Below, piece by piece: positions 10,490 through 21,942 of a stretch of DNA of 25,820 nucleotides. Position 1 is the first letter of the stretch. Each line of letters begins with the position of its first letter. The DNA is from Cruorifilaria tuberocauda (taxonomy: Eukaryota; Nematoda; Chromadorea; Rhabditida; Onchocercidae). The translations under genes and the position numbers were made by a program. The notes beneath the pieces are model-generated. The model did no database searches. It had not been told where the DNA came from and saw only the letters and a list, made by a program, of their open reading frames with translations. Location: positions 1-25,820 of the forward strand of contig JABVXU010000688.1 of NCBI GenBank assembly GCA_013365365.1, read 5' to 3'.

Positions 10490-13400
10490 TTAAAATTTTT
10501 TTGGAAAAATCAAAGATTGTTTTTGAAATGTTGTAATTTGAGCATTAAATTCGAATTTAATGGTAATTGAAAGAACTTTACCGAGATTCTCTATACCAAA
10601 TTATAAAATTATAAACTGGAGTTATAAGTTTTCCAGCTGAGAAGGGCATCGTTCTCTCATTATATTTGTTGTATAATTTTCAAAATACTGCTAATTAATA
10701 CAATTGTGAGCTGGATGTCGAGAATTAGATTTTAAGATTAATCATTTAAAATAATGTATTATTATTTAATGGACGCTCTGCTTGGTTTTACTAGTCAAAC
10801 GAACTTGCCGACTATTTATATTTTCCTACTGTTTTTTATCTACATTATCATTCTTTATATATTGATTGAAATTGCTGTATCTCGTTTTGATTTTCATTGT
10901 AAGGCTTTGTATGTTATTGACATTATTAACATCTATTCCTTTTAATGTTTGCAACTTTTTTACTCACATTTTTGTCACATCTGTTTTCTTTTCATTTACA
11001 ACAACGAATTTAATGAACTGCACGGAGCATCATATCAAATCAGAAGATTTTTATTTGAATGCCTCAATTGCTTACTGTGCTATTAATGTAGAAATCAATG
11101 ATTTGAATTATCCTAATGCTCTCTGGAATAATATAATCTGCATAATTCAGTATAATAAAGGGAATGAGCGTTATTATTGGAGTCGTTCCGAGAAATTAAT
11201 TTCTCAAATGCCTCGCATCATAGCCTTCTTTTGTGATGCATTTATGGGTTGAATACGCCGAACATTGTTCACCGAAAGATAGATAGCCTTCCAATATTTC
11301 ACTATTCTTTTCTTCTTTTAAAGTATTTATAAAATGCTTTTCGAGACTTTTTAGTTTCTTTGTTCATTCATTTTTCCTCGATAAATGTCATATTCTTTGA
11401 AAATTTTATGACTTGTTTTCTTTTTTTTACTTTCTTAAAAGTAACAAACGGGTAAAACATTTTTTCGTGTGAAAGGTTTATTCGAATCAAAATTCTCAAA
11501 CAGTTGAATTGTGTTACTTTAATAGTTTTGATAACATATCTTTTTTTTTTTTGAAAAAATTTTCAATTAACGAAACTGCTCTTTCCCAGTTTATGTTTCC
11601 TTTCTTCATTTTTTGTTAGATTAATTTTCTATTTCAATTTAATGAATTTAATCATAATAACATTAGAATCACGATTTTTTTTGTTTGTGAAAAAGAAATT
11701 TCACATAACAATCACAGTTTTAATACGTAAAATATTTATTTTTTCATTATATATTCAGAAATGAATTTTCACTTTTCCATCTGAAAATTCAAAGTAATAA
11801 ATTTCGTGTCTTAACAGTATATAGTATGACATGTACATAAATTGGAGCTTTTCTCTAGAGAAATAAATTATTGACATTCTATGTCATTCTTATTGGGTAG
11901 ATGTTGTAATGGTGATATGATTAATTTTGATAATTTACTTCATCATTAAATAAATTGCATCAGTTATTAAAATAGTATGGCTCTACATCATTTTTATGTT
12001 TCTCGAAAAAGAATCAATTTAGAGATAATATTGATTTCCTAAGTATAATATGTGAAAGAAAATTTATCATTATTATTCATTTATTCAATCCGTAATTTGC
12101 TTTTTTTAGTGTGCTCACAGAAATGTATTAACTATTATGCATAAATTGATTTGGAAATCAGGATAAGTATTGTTTTCAGGGAAGTAATGAGTTGTTTATC
12201 ATAAGATTAGGGTTGAAACTTATTCTTTAATATTTTCTCGTTTTTTTAAAATGCAAAAAGTTCGGAATTAAATTTTTACTTCCATTAAATCATTCATAAT
12301 TATCTCATTTAATTCAGTTAATAAAATTAAGGGTATTGAGTATGGAAATTGTATGAAAGTAATAGTAGAAAGTGTGAAATGAAAAGATATCAAAAGTTTC
12401 AGTTTCAGTGAGTTTTTCTGATTTTTTTTTTTGAAATTATAATGATTCCATTATTAGCTTAATGAAAAATGAGAATGAGAGAACATTTATTAATTATTTA
12501 TTCATATACATGTATTCTTTTCATTATATTCGTAATAAATAAAGATGATAAAGAATCTATTATATTGTTTAATGGAATTTTTTTCGAAAAATGGATTTTT
12601 TGAGAGTTCTTAAGAATTCTCGATGATTAACATTATATTATTATTACAATTGTATCATTATGATGATATGTTATCGATTTTTTGATAGTATAAAGTAGAA
12701 AAGTTTTTATTATCATCATTTACGAATTACGATTTTTTTAATATTGATTTAACTGATAGCTGTTACTCATCTTGTCATTTAATCGTATCTGAAGTTAAAG
12801 AAGATTTTATGCTTACTGTGATGCAATTTAGTAATCATTATGAATTAGTATGAGTAATTAACATTGTCAATTATTATTGCTGACTTTGATTAACTTAACT
12901 GATATTGATTAGGCTTGTTGATAATCAACAAGATTATAATAGATGAATTTTACTCTAGCTAATAGTGAAACTAAATCAGTTTTACTTTTCATTTCAATAT
13001 TAAAATGCAAGATTTATTCATATGATAAGTCTTCATTATCGATTTATTGACTACTGATTGATTATTTACGACGGAATAATCTAAATTTTAAGCTACATGA
13101 TTGTTTTACAAAATGGGTAAAAAGTAAAGATCAGAAGTAAGAGACAATTGGTATCTGCTTAAATTATAATAAGAAAAAGTGATCTCTATATTATGTCAAA
13201 CGAAGATTACAGAATAATTATATATTTATATGTCTATTATACGCATAATAATATATATTTATTGGGTGAAACTTGATAAGCTTTAATTTTTTTTTTTTTG
13301 AAGTATTATTGTTATTTAGTATAGTACTGTTAAGGAAACACGTAGTATGAAATGTTTTATCACTCACGTGTTGATTCAACACTTTCGAAGTATTATTGAT

Positions 13401-14250
13401 AATTTTTCCATCGTAATATCATTGTGAAAATTTTAGGAAAAAATTAATTTTACCAAACTTAGCCTATAATTTCTTCTCATCTCTTATCGATCGTCTTGAG
13501 TTCATTTTAAGAGAGTCATTTTGAAGCGAATAACTAGAATTTGTTTTTTTTTTCTTAAGAAAAAAAACATTTCCAAGTCACTTGATTAAAACTCTAGGAT
13601 AGGCTTAAATGAGCAAACTGAATTATAGACTTGCAAAAATTTTTTTCGATTTCTTCATTTCCTTCAAATATGATTCCTCTGGGATAGAAAGTTAATTTTG
13701 TTTGTTTGATTAATTCGAGAATTTTAATAGAGCTTCATATTCTGCCATTTCCTCATTTTCAGAGCAATTTTTCCATTTTGATTCGTTAAATTAATGGTTA
13801 GCTTATTTGAATCGCAGATTTTTTTTAAGGTTATCATAAAATAGAATCACGATGTATATTGATTTTGTAGAAATAAGCAAATTTGTTCACATATTTTTCC
13901 TATATTTAACTAGTTCTTTATATTATAGTTCCATAAATCATTCTTAGAAAATCAAAATTAACATATTTTTCTTTCAAAAATATTTCAATATATTTCAAAA
14001 ATTAACGAGAAGTAAAAATCCATTGTAGGCATTATGCTTTACGTATTAAACACTGAAAGGGCCAAGTATTACAATTAAATATTTGAACTTTACTTAGATT
14101 TTTTTGATCAGTTGTCATTTTTCATCCGTATTATTTAATCATTCGTTGCATATCGATTCTATTCAATAACAATATCAGATCATCTGTTTATCTGAATACA
14201 ACAATTATGATTTAACAAATATTCGAAATTTCAAATATTCAATCGTTTTT
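10490..14250. other. AT-rich spacer between KLHDC3 and RCE1
   Basis: About 3.8 kb with no recognisable conserved gene. One small ORF at 10911-11252 is listed separately. A perfect 8-bp-arm inverted repeat (CTTGTTGA, loop TAA, TCAACAAG) lies at 12914-12932, and an imperfect T/A palindrome around CTTAAG at 13543-13569. An additional first exon of RCE1 could be hidden here. Confidence 0.6.
10911..11252 (+). CDS. Doubtful small ORF, possible secreted or membrane peptide
   Basis: A single uninterrupted frame from the ATG at 10911 gives 113 aa. The frame is open a further 15 codons upstream, but without an ATG. The first 30 or so residues are hydrophobic (MLLTLLTSIPFNVCNFF and following), as in a signal peptide or membrane anchor. 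The remaining 80 are more hydrophilic, with one NAS glycosylation-type site, several Cys and Trp, and less biased codons than random AT-rich DNA. I recognise no family. No acceptor-like site precedes the ATG closely, and the stop lies in ordinary spacer. It could equally be chance, or 3'-flank sequence of KLHDC3. Low confidence. Confidence 0.2.
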   Translation: MLLTLLTSIPFNVCNFFTHIFVTSVFFSFTTTNLMNCTEHHIKSEDFYLNASIAYCAINVEINDLNYPNALWNNIICIIQYNKGNERYYWSRSEKLISQMPRIIAFFCDAFMG

Positions 14251-14253
14251 CAG
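14245..14253 (+). promoter_or_regulatory. Splice acceptor before RCE1 first recognised exon
   Basis: TTTTTCAG-type acceptor ending at 14253, 35 nt before the ATG at 14289. It could take a spliced leader. However, the ATG reading frame stays open back to this acceptor (codons for C-D-I-E-E-I-I-Y-D-K-V), so the site could instead be a cis acceptor joining an unseen upstream coding exon. Confidence 0.6.
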
Positions 14254-14288
14254 GATGTGATATCGAAGAAATAATTTATGATAAAGTG

Positions 14289-17054
14289 ATGAGCATTTTG
14301 TTGTATTTATCATTGGCAACATTGATTTCATCCTCCTATGTTGGACTTCTCTATGCTTTTGATTTTTATGGTGTTGATCGAGATGATCCACGAAGTATCA
14401 AACGACGTTTGCTTGGTGCTGTGATAAATAATATTATCAGTATCGCATGCACATATGCTGTATTATGCAAAGTAAGTAAATTAATTTTATTCTCTTATCA
14501 ACTGCTTTATCAATCATTCGTTCCATTAATTATTTTGGAGATAAAATATTTGAATATATGGGGAGATTCGTTGGGCTTGTCTTTTCATTTGATATATAAG
14601 GCATTGATATATTTTCATTGATATATATGCGTACAGTGCGATATTATTAAAATTATCAAAAAACTTGGAAGTGAAAAGAAAAAAAAAATTACAAATTTAC
14701 CTTCTGGACTTAAGTTAGAGTGATAATTTAATTCATTTTACTGTTAAATATTTTTTCCAAATGTCACAAAATTTTTTCTTCATACTGTTCATTAAAATTT
14801 CATCATATTTGACCGGAAAGCTAAAAGTAAGCTAAAATATTTGATTCAAGATCATTATGAGAAGCTACGAACGAAGTATGTTAAGCGTAGAATGAATAAA
14901 AATTTTAATGAGGAAATGAGACTAACTTAACGCTAAACCTTTATGAATAAAATATTTATAATATATTATTTGAACATTAATGATATCATAATCTTTGAGA
15001 ATGAAGAGTGGGAAGTATTTATGCTATGAAATTTTAACTGATAAATTTTATGTGTTAGAACAAAGATTGAGTAGAGAATGAAAATAACTTAAAAGAAGGA
15101 GGAATAAATGAATTATGCTAGTAATTCCAGTAACTTAATTAATTACCATCGCTTTTCCCCAATCTTTATTGTATCATTTTCCTTTATTTTCAATATCGTA
15201 ACAATATCCAACTGTTAATTATTTACTTGTTTTCATTTAGCATTATGATTCACCTTTATCAGTGATGGGAATACATTCACGAGGTATCTATCCGGCATGT
15301 CTATTACCAACGTTGTTAATGTGTATTTGTTATTTAGGAAATTGGGTTATGATGTACATTGATAATAACTTCTGGGCTCTCTTTCGTTAGTATTTCTTTC
15401 TTTTTTTTTAAATTATTTTTATCAAAATTAGTAAAGAAAGAAAGTGAAATGAAAGTGATTAAGGATAATCAAAAATATTCTATTAAATCTCATATTGATA
15501 AGTAATGTAAAAAAGTAATCAAAATGTTTCCGGTTATAATTTATCAACCAGTCAAGTTATAAATAGTTCTAGTGATATTTTAATTTTAACTGCCATGCTA
15601 ATTCGTATGAGAAATATCAAATAGATAATTAATTTGGTTTCTGATATTTATGATATAAGTTTAACTTCAACTCATTTGATTTAATTAAAATCTTAATAAT
15701 TTGTTAATGCTATTCGATAGAAAAGAAGAAAATCTTTTTTCAGATTTAGATGAATTAAAGCGAAATGCTGGAAATATCATATGGATTCGAGATGTTTTGC
15801 TGGTAAATATTTGTTTTTTAATCCATAAACTTAGTCATTCATTTTTGTTTTTGAAATGATTAAACTATTCGAATATTTCATTTGCCTTTCTTTTTTTAGG
15901 CACCGGTTACAGAAGAGTTAGCATTTCGTGCTTGTGCATCAACCCTAATGTTGCAATGTTTATCATCAACTGTAACAATCTTTGTTGCGCCGTTACCATT
16001 TGCACTTAGTCATCTTCATCATATTTTTGATGATATGAAGAAAGGTTATACCAAATATGAGGCAGTCAGTCGAAGAGGTTTCTTGGAGTACAGATTGTTT
16101 CAATTACATCTATCACATATTTTAATTTCAATAATTCTAGTGTAAATTCCATTCAAAATGCAACTTTAGTATCATTATCAGGCGATACATTTAGTCAAAG
16201 ACTGATTGATAGAACAATTTGGACAGTTTTGATAAACTTATTGACTGAATAATCTTTTTGATGGAGCAAAGAAAAAAAAATTTCACTTATTTACAAAAAT
16301 ATAGTATCGAAAATAATCATAACTTACGTCATCAAGGAAATTTAAATTTTTTAATGACTTGTGAAGTTATCCGCTATAGGTATGCTTAATTTTTGTTTTC
16401 AATTGTTTTTACTTTTCTTCTTTTCTTTCATTTATTTTGCTTTTATTTTTAGCATTTCAAACATCCTATTCGTATCTTTTCGGTGCATATGCAACATTTC
16501 TTTTCGTTCGTACAGGTATCTTCCATCATCTTTTGAATAAGAACTATAAAATTTTGGACTAATATTTTGATTGATTGATATTGGCTAGATACCCTCTTAT
16601 TCAATTAAACACATGAACTGATGCTTGGAACGTAGAATTTGAAATCGTGATTTTGTTCTTTTTGTCTTAAGTTTGTATTGAAAATATGTGTTATAGCTAA
16701 GTTTAAGTGAAAAATAGAGATTTTCCTTGGTACAAGCTTTACTTATTTCTAATGTCGAAAAACTCTTTCGGGATCTCATTCTTTTTTTTTTTCTTTCCTC
16801 ATTATAAGAACAAAAATTTTATATACTTTTTTTTTTTGTTACTAATAATTAAGAAGCAATAAATTTTAGGTCACATATTAGCACCGATCGTAAGCCATTC
16901 AGTTTGTAACAATATGGGTTTACCGCTTCTATCACTTATTGAAACGTATCCGAAACGTTCAACACGTGCTCTTCTTTGGTTCTCCTATCTTTTGGGTTTT
17001 ATATTATGGTTATGGCTGTTGAAACCTCTCACTGATTCAAAATTTTATAAATGA
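14289..17054 (+). CDS. rce1: RCE1, CAAX prenyl protease 2 (type II CAAX endopeptidase)
   Basis: Six exons: 14289-14471, 15241-15385, 15744-15802, 15900-16077, 16453-16515, 16870-17054. Joined phases give 270 aa. RCE1 is an ER-membrane glutamate protease that removes the last three residues (-AAX) from farnesylated or geranylgeranylated proteins such as Ras, before carboxyl methylation. All three ABI/CPBP motifs are intact: E134-E135-xxx-R139, F163-xxx-H167 (in FALSHLHH) and H219-xxx-N223 (in SHSVCNNMG). Further matches to human RCE1 are SYVG-LYAF near the N-terminus, SIKRR, G-IYPACLLP, FGAYATFLFVRTGH and the C-terminal PLTDSKFY. Several hydrophobic segments fit a polytopic membrane protein. 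It is shorter than human (329 aa), mainly at the N-terminus, so an upstream exon may be missing from this model. Donors after exons 2 and 4 are GTTAGT and GTTTCT. C. elegans calls its ortholog fce-2. Confidence 0.93.
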
Positions 17055-18791
17055 GCAAAGAAGAAAATAATTGTACTTATTTTGCTATGCTTATTCTGAT
17101 CTCATTTGCTGATACTTATCAAATTTATTCTAACTCAGATATTTTTTGAAAACGAATTTTTCTGTTCTTATTTGTTGAATTGTTGTAAGGGCTTAATATT
17201 TAATAGAGACTTTTATTCTTTCTTGACGTTACAATGCAATTATTAGAAAAAAAAGGAGTTATTCTTTGTAGATTAGTGGTGATATCGTATTAAATGAAAT
17301 GAACAGTGAAGATCAATAGGTGAAGATTTCTATTTAATTGTTGATGATAGAAGTTACTGTTTTGACTATTGTTGGTTTTGATTATCGATAATTGATATAA
17401 CTATTTGAATGACAATTGATATGAAAAGTATTATTCGTTAAAATATTGATTCAGAGAAGTTTAGATGACGTCTTTGTTTCGGAACAGTTAGGTACACTGG
17501 AATACTTTACCTTCTAGTTGGTAGGCACTATTTATAATAAATTATTTTTGTACGTGAAACAAAGAATCGTAGAGTAAAAAACTATACCAAATATATCTTG
17601 TTATTTGATTAGAATATACAATTTCTATAATGTGAATAACGAGAATATATGAACATCTAAGTATTTTTATAAGATTATTTCAGATTTCCGGTATTCTCTG
17701 AATTGACGAGATTGATGCCTTTGTTGTTATCTTCTGACAACGTTAGAGTTTGTTATAGTAGTATTGTAGCGTTTTTAAGTTCATCGCATTACAGGTTTAC
17801 TCAATTTGTTGGTTCTATTTAGAGGATTTTCGAACTTTACCGGTCGAAATTTTTTTTTTGGTTATACTGATTTTCCAGTGGATATAAGATATTTCGGAGA
17901 TCGGTTTAGAAGCTTCCCGTTTGCTTACTTCTTATTTTCTCTACTTACATCAAGTTTTTTTGCTAATTATAAAGTGCCTTAAAGAACTTTTAGCTCATCA
18001 GTATGATTTCCCTTCCAACGGAATTCTTTTTTCATACTTCTAAAGGATCTGTACTCTATTTCAGTACATTCTTCCAAATTTGTTAAACACTTATCTTTCC
18101 ATATGTTCTAAAATATGTCAGGATTTATTGTACTTGATCAATACTTAATGAGTTTTGTTTGAGATTTTTGTAAAGAATGTATTCATTCTGATTACTCTTA
18201 TCATCAACTAATGTATTGAAAGAGGTATTTGGTAAGATGTTAACTGGTTATATAAAATTATGATTTCATCGAAATTTATATCAGTCAGTGGATGAATACT
18301 TTCTACTTTCATCCTTAAAGTTATTAATTCTTTTTCTCACAATAGGTTTTTGTTGATAGTCTTTTTTAAAGTACTTTCATATTGTAATGTGATAAAATTT
18401 ATTTATTCTGATTTAAATTTAACAGAATACAATAAAATAACAAATCGGAAAATAAGTTAGCTCTATTCAACTGTTAAAGACAAATGTTTTATTCAAACTT
18501 TTATAAAATTGAACGGAATATTTCGAATTATAATTCGATGGAACAGCGTGCTGCATTCATTTTATCACATGATTTTCACATTATTTTAATCCACTTTGCC
18601 TTTCAATCAAAAAGCAATATAAAGGTATAATTAGCAAGATAGAACAATTTAAGCTAATACAATATATACTACAGATGGAATTACTTGCTCTATCTATCAA
18701 TAACGAAGATATCTTATGCTCGAAAGCAGAATATGACTTTTTGCAAAGATTTTCATGCTTCGCTCATTTGTTTCAAAATTTCGAGAATCCA
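17055..18791. other. Tail-to-tail spacer between RCE1 and the zinc-finger gene
   Basis: About 1.7 kb between two convergent genes. It should hold both 3' UTRs. An AATAAA for the plus strand is at 17536-17541, and its minus-strand counterpart (TTTATT) at 18488-18493. It also holds one copy of a dispersed repeat (17253-17385) and two short exon-like open stretches (17454-17492, 17692-17798) discussed under findings. No recognisable protein is encoded. Confidence 0.6.
17253..17385 (+). repeat. Dispersed repeat, copy 1 (downstream of RCE1)
   Basis: Shares two diverged blocks, in the same order, with 24782-24892. Block one is about GAGTTATTC-TTTG-AGATTAG-TGGT; block two begins near ATTTCTATTT. 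In 62 aligned positions of block two I count about 49 identities by eye. Copy 1 begins about 200 bp after the RCE1 stop codon. Confidence 0.65.
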
Positions 18792-19680
18792 TCATTCATC
18801 ATCACTACCGAGATTCCCATGTATGAATCTGTGTCTAAGCAAAAAAGCATGTTTCTTGAATGATATTCCGCCTATGCTACATTGATATTCTTTATCATCC
18901 CTATGCATCATCATCTGATGAATTCGTAAATGATTCAGTTGTGCGAAATGCTTCCCGCATAAGCTACAATGAAACGATCGTTCATTCCAATGCGTCGATC
19001 TGTGTCGATGAAGCTGAACGCGATCCGTGAATACCTTGTCGCATGTGTTACATCGAAATATCCTCCTCCGATTTACTCCAATATTATTAGGTATTTCATT
19101 GCCATTTTTGTTCTCTTGGCTGCTTGAAGCTTCTTCATTCTGATTTGTTTTATTTAAGCCTAACTGTATTGCTAAGTTTTTCGGATGCAAATAATCGATT
19201 TGTGTTGATTCTATTGGCAGATCGCTCTCATAGGATACCTGAAATACCCAAAAACGATTCTTTTATAAATTTGATAATTTTTGTAATCAAGAAATCTTTA
19301 AATAGTAACCGGTCATCATTTGATTTTGCTACATGAGTAGCAGCTTAATGAATTAATAGTTTGATAATAATTTAAACAAAAGTGTTAGTATAGTATCATT
19401 GATTAGCATCAGGTAGAAAGAATTAACAGATCGGTATTACAAAAATGATTGAAGAGGATTCAATGTACAAAACTTTTTATGCTTCACTGTAATCTTTGCT
19501 ATAAGATATGATTACTAGAAATCATTTTAGGATTAACAAGACAGGAAATAGGCGTTTTGTATTTTGATAAGTGAAAATTTTGCGTTTAATTTATATGCTG
19601 CTAATGTTATATTCACGTACCGTTAGTTGCGCGATATACGACGGTAACATAAATGCAGCTAAATAATATGGTAGCAGCAT
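18792..19680 (-). CDS. Small C2H2 zinc-finger protein, third finger degenerate
   Basis: Two exons on the minus strand: 19680-19621 (60 nt) and 19238-18792 (447 nt), phase 0, giving 168 aa. Exon 1 encodes MLLPYYLAAFMLPSYIAQLT and ends at a good donor (GTACGTGA); the 382-bp intron ends in ATTTCAG. Residues 21-80 are polar and Asn/Gln/Glu/Ser-rich. Finger 1 has C83, C86, H99, H103; finger 2 has C111, C114, H127, H132. Finger 3 has C140, H156 and H160, but Gly143 replaces the second Cys, so it probably cannot bind zinc normally. Linkers are only loosely like TGEKP. Such proteins usually bind DNA in the nucleus; no target can be named. The hydrophobic N-terminus is unusual for this class, and initiation at Met11 is possible. 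The gene converges on RCE1 and diverges from the bestrophin gene. Confidence 0.85.
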
Positions 19681-19717
19681 AATTGATAACAATTTTTACG
19701 TGACGGAATTTGGAATC

Positions 19718-19727
19718 CTGTGAAATA
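19718..19727 (-). promoter_or_regulatory. Candidate spliced-leader acceptor for the zinc-finger gene
   Basis: On the minus strand the sequence ATTTCACAG ends at 19718, leaving a 37-nt leader before the ATG at 19680-19678. The position and sequence suit a trans-splice acceptor. Confidence 0.4.
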
Positions 19728-21942
19728 TTATTGAAAGTATTCGTTAAAAAGAACAAGTGGAAATTTCTAGAAGACACTCAACAATAAATGAAATAACATC
19801 TGTCGATAATATGCATTCTTTGTTAAACCGTACAATTTGTAAGCAGACAAAATCATGGTTACATAATAATTATTGATATCTCTACCTCCTAGAATTTTTT
19901 TCTTTTTGTTAATTACAATAGAAAGCAATAATTTTATGTAAATGCGAGTATAATTTATGATATCGACTTTTTTGTATTTGTATAGCTTTGTATTACTGTA
20001 AAGTAAAAATGTAATGAAGCATTTAATATTCGATGAAGTGCTCTATTTTTTTGAAGTTATAATAAATTATAGTAAAGATTAGTAATTGTAAAAAAATCAT
20101 CTAAGTAATTGTAAAGAGTAAGTATGATATTTTTGCTATGTTGGATAAATTGAAATTTTATTATTAAGAATAGCATCAAATACAGCGATTATGGAGATAT
20201 GTATTGCAGAATTTCGTCCATTCCATTATTTATCCAATTTAAATTCTCATGTAAATTCTTCTAGCTTAAATTTTTTCTCTTTTGCACCTGCAAATTTTCA
20301 CTTTAAACATCTGGCAAATTGGTTTCTATGAAATTTCGTTCAAATTTGAATTTATTGGATCACATTACTATATGTTTTTTGTAAATACATATCGTTTTAT
20401 TTTATTTTTTTGTATATCTAATTTGTATTAATTTAATTGTAATATAATCATAATCGAGACTTCATAATATTAGAATCAATTAGTAATTGAATAATTCATT
20501 TCATGAACAATTATTTATTTTTAGTATAATAAATTTGATAGAAGTCCTTTCAAAAAATGTTTTCCTTTTTAGGAAATTATTTTTCAGATTGATATTAACT
20601 ATACCAAATATTTGCTCAAATTTGATTAAATACAACTAAATTTCAAAAAACGAATCTTATTACTTGCTAAAAGATAGATAGATTGCTAAAAGTACGTCGT
20701 TAAAATTATGTTTAATCCTTCGAAGCTTTTTTGTTCAAAAAAAGATTAAAATAATCGACTGAGATAGCATTTTTAACTACTCAAAGTTTTTAAGTACTCA
20801 AATTTTAAGTACTCAAGTACTTAATCATTATTCGATGAAAAAAATGTTTAGTACTTACCAGTGATCAGTACACTTTTATTTAGACTGGAAATTTAAGCAT
20901 TTTATCAATCTATCTATCAATCACTTTCAATGATAAATTAAAATACAAATATATAAAAGCCAAATCAGTCAAACAGCTATGCAAATATCAGCGACAAAAC
21001 TATACCTTTTTGTTGGATAGTAATGATGTCTGGAATGTACCATTTTAGCTTTTCATTCATTTCCATTTGTCTTTTCTTCACAAAATGATCTTTCATACTT
21101 TTCTTTAATCAGAATGATACTGTTAGCTAAGCGAGATAAGGTAATGATTAGTTGTAAATTAATTAGATCTTGTGAGATACCTTGATGATAATCTTTACTG
21201 ATATCCTACGATATTAAAGACAGTAGCACTATTCAGTTTTATATGTTGCCATGCACAATATATTACAAAGTAAGTAATAAAAAAAGCCTTAGTGTATTTT
21301 CATTTTGTAACAGTTACTTGTATTGTTGAATTATCAAATTCAGTAGAAATTAAACAGTATTGATGATAGTATTGTTGCTAATGTTAAAACTAATATTAAT
21401 TGAATCCATTGTTTCTGACGTTGATGACGGATTACGTCGAATCACGTCGTTGAATTATACTTCCGCTTCCGCTTATCAAATCCTCCTTTATATCGCCTTT
21501 TTCCCTGCTATTTGATCCCTTCGGATCGTTATCTATTTGATCCTTCCTTGTTATAATTACTCCCGATTGTTCGACTTATTGATCTTTTGCAATCCTCTGT
21601 TATAATTAATCAAATCTTTTGCGATGAAACTAATTAATCAATAACAATCAATAGGTTACTAATGTTCTTATAACAGATAACGCAATATCTTTCCTTAATT
21701 AACTGTATAAAAATAATCATTAGGACAGGTAATAAATATAACCTATCGATTAATTAGCTGTACTAAAATAGTTTAATTATTAAAAATTTATTCAAAGATT
21801 ATTATTATTATTAATTTGTTTATGGCAATATATTATGCCAATTGTTTTTTTTCCACATCTTCTCTTAATTACTTGTAGAAAAGTAATTATAAATAGTAAA
21901 TATAACATTTCAATTAATTAATTGATTAATTAAATGTAAAAT
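19728..21942. other. Head-to-head spacer between zinc-finger and bestrophin genes
   Basis: About 2.2 kb that should contain both promoters. Most is AT-rich and without open frames of note. A 15 to 17-bp tandem motif lies at 20778-20817, and a less AT-rich block with short direct repeats lies at about 21415-21620. No protein-coding signal was recognised. Confidence 0.6.
20778..20817. repeat. Tandem TACTCAAA-TTTTAAG motif
   Basis: Copy 1 at 20778-20794 (TACTCAAAGTTTTTAAG), copy 2 at 20795-20809 (TACTCAAATTTTAAG) and a partial copy 3 from 20810. Each junction creates AAGTACT, and further AGTACTTA and CAGTAC elements follow within 60 bp. Confidence 0.75.

Noticed and set aside
12914..12932. Small perfect hairpin CTTGTTGA/TCAACAAG
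   Set aside because: Looks like a bacterial terminator stem but has no role expected in this eukaryotic context; 8-bp arms occur by chance.
13543..13569. T-run, CTTAAG, A-run palindrome
   Set aside because: Homopolymer-based palindromes are expected in DNA this AT-rich; no further evidence of function.
14472..14621. Read-through of RCE1 exon 1
   Set aside because: The GTAAGT donor at 14472 ends the conserved part; the remaining codons do not match RCE1.
16597..16779. Minus-strand ORF of 60 codons
   Set aside because: Lies wholly in RCE1 intron 5, has no family match, and its start is not supported by leader or splice signals.
18675..18885. Two plus-strand ORFs
   Set aside because: They overlap the antisense of the zinc-finger exon and its 3' flank; the minus-strand frame has the C2H2 motifs.
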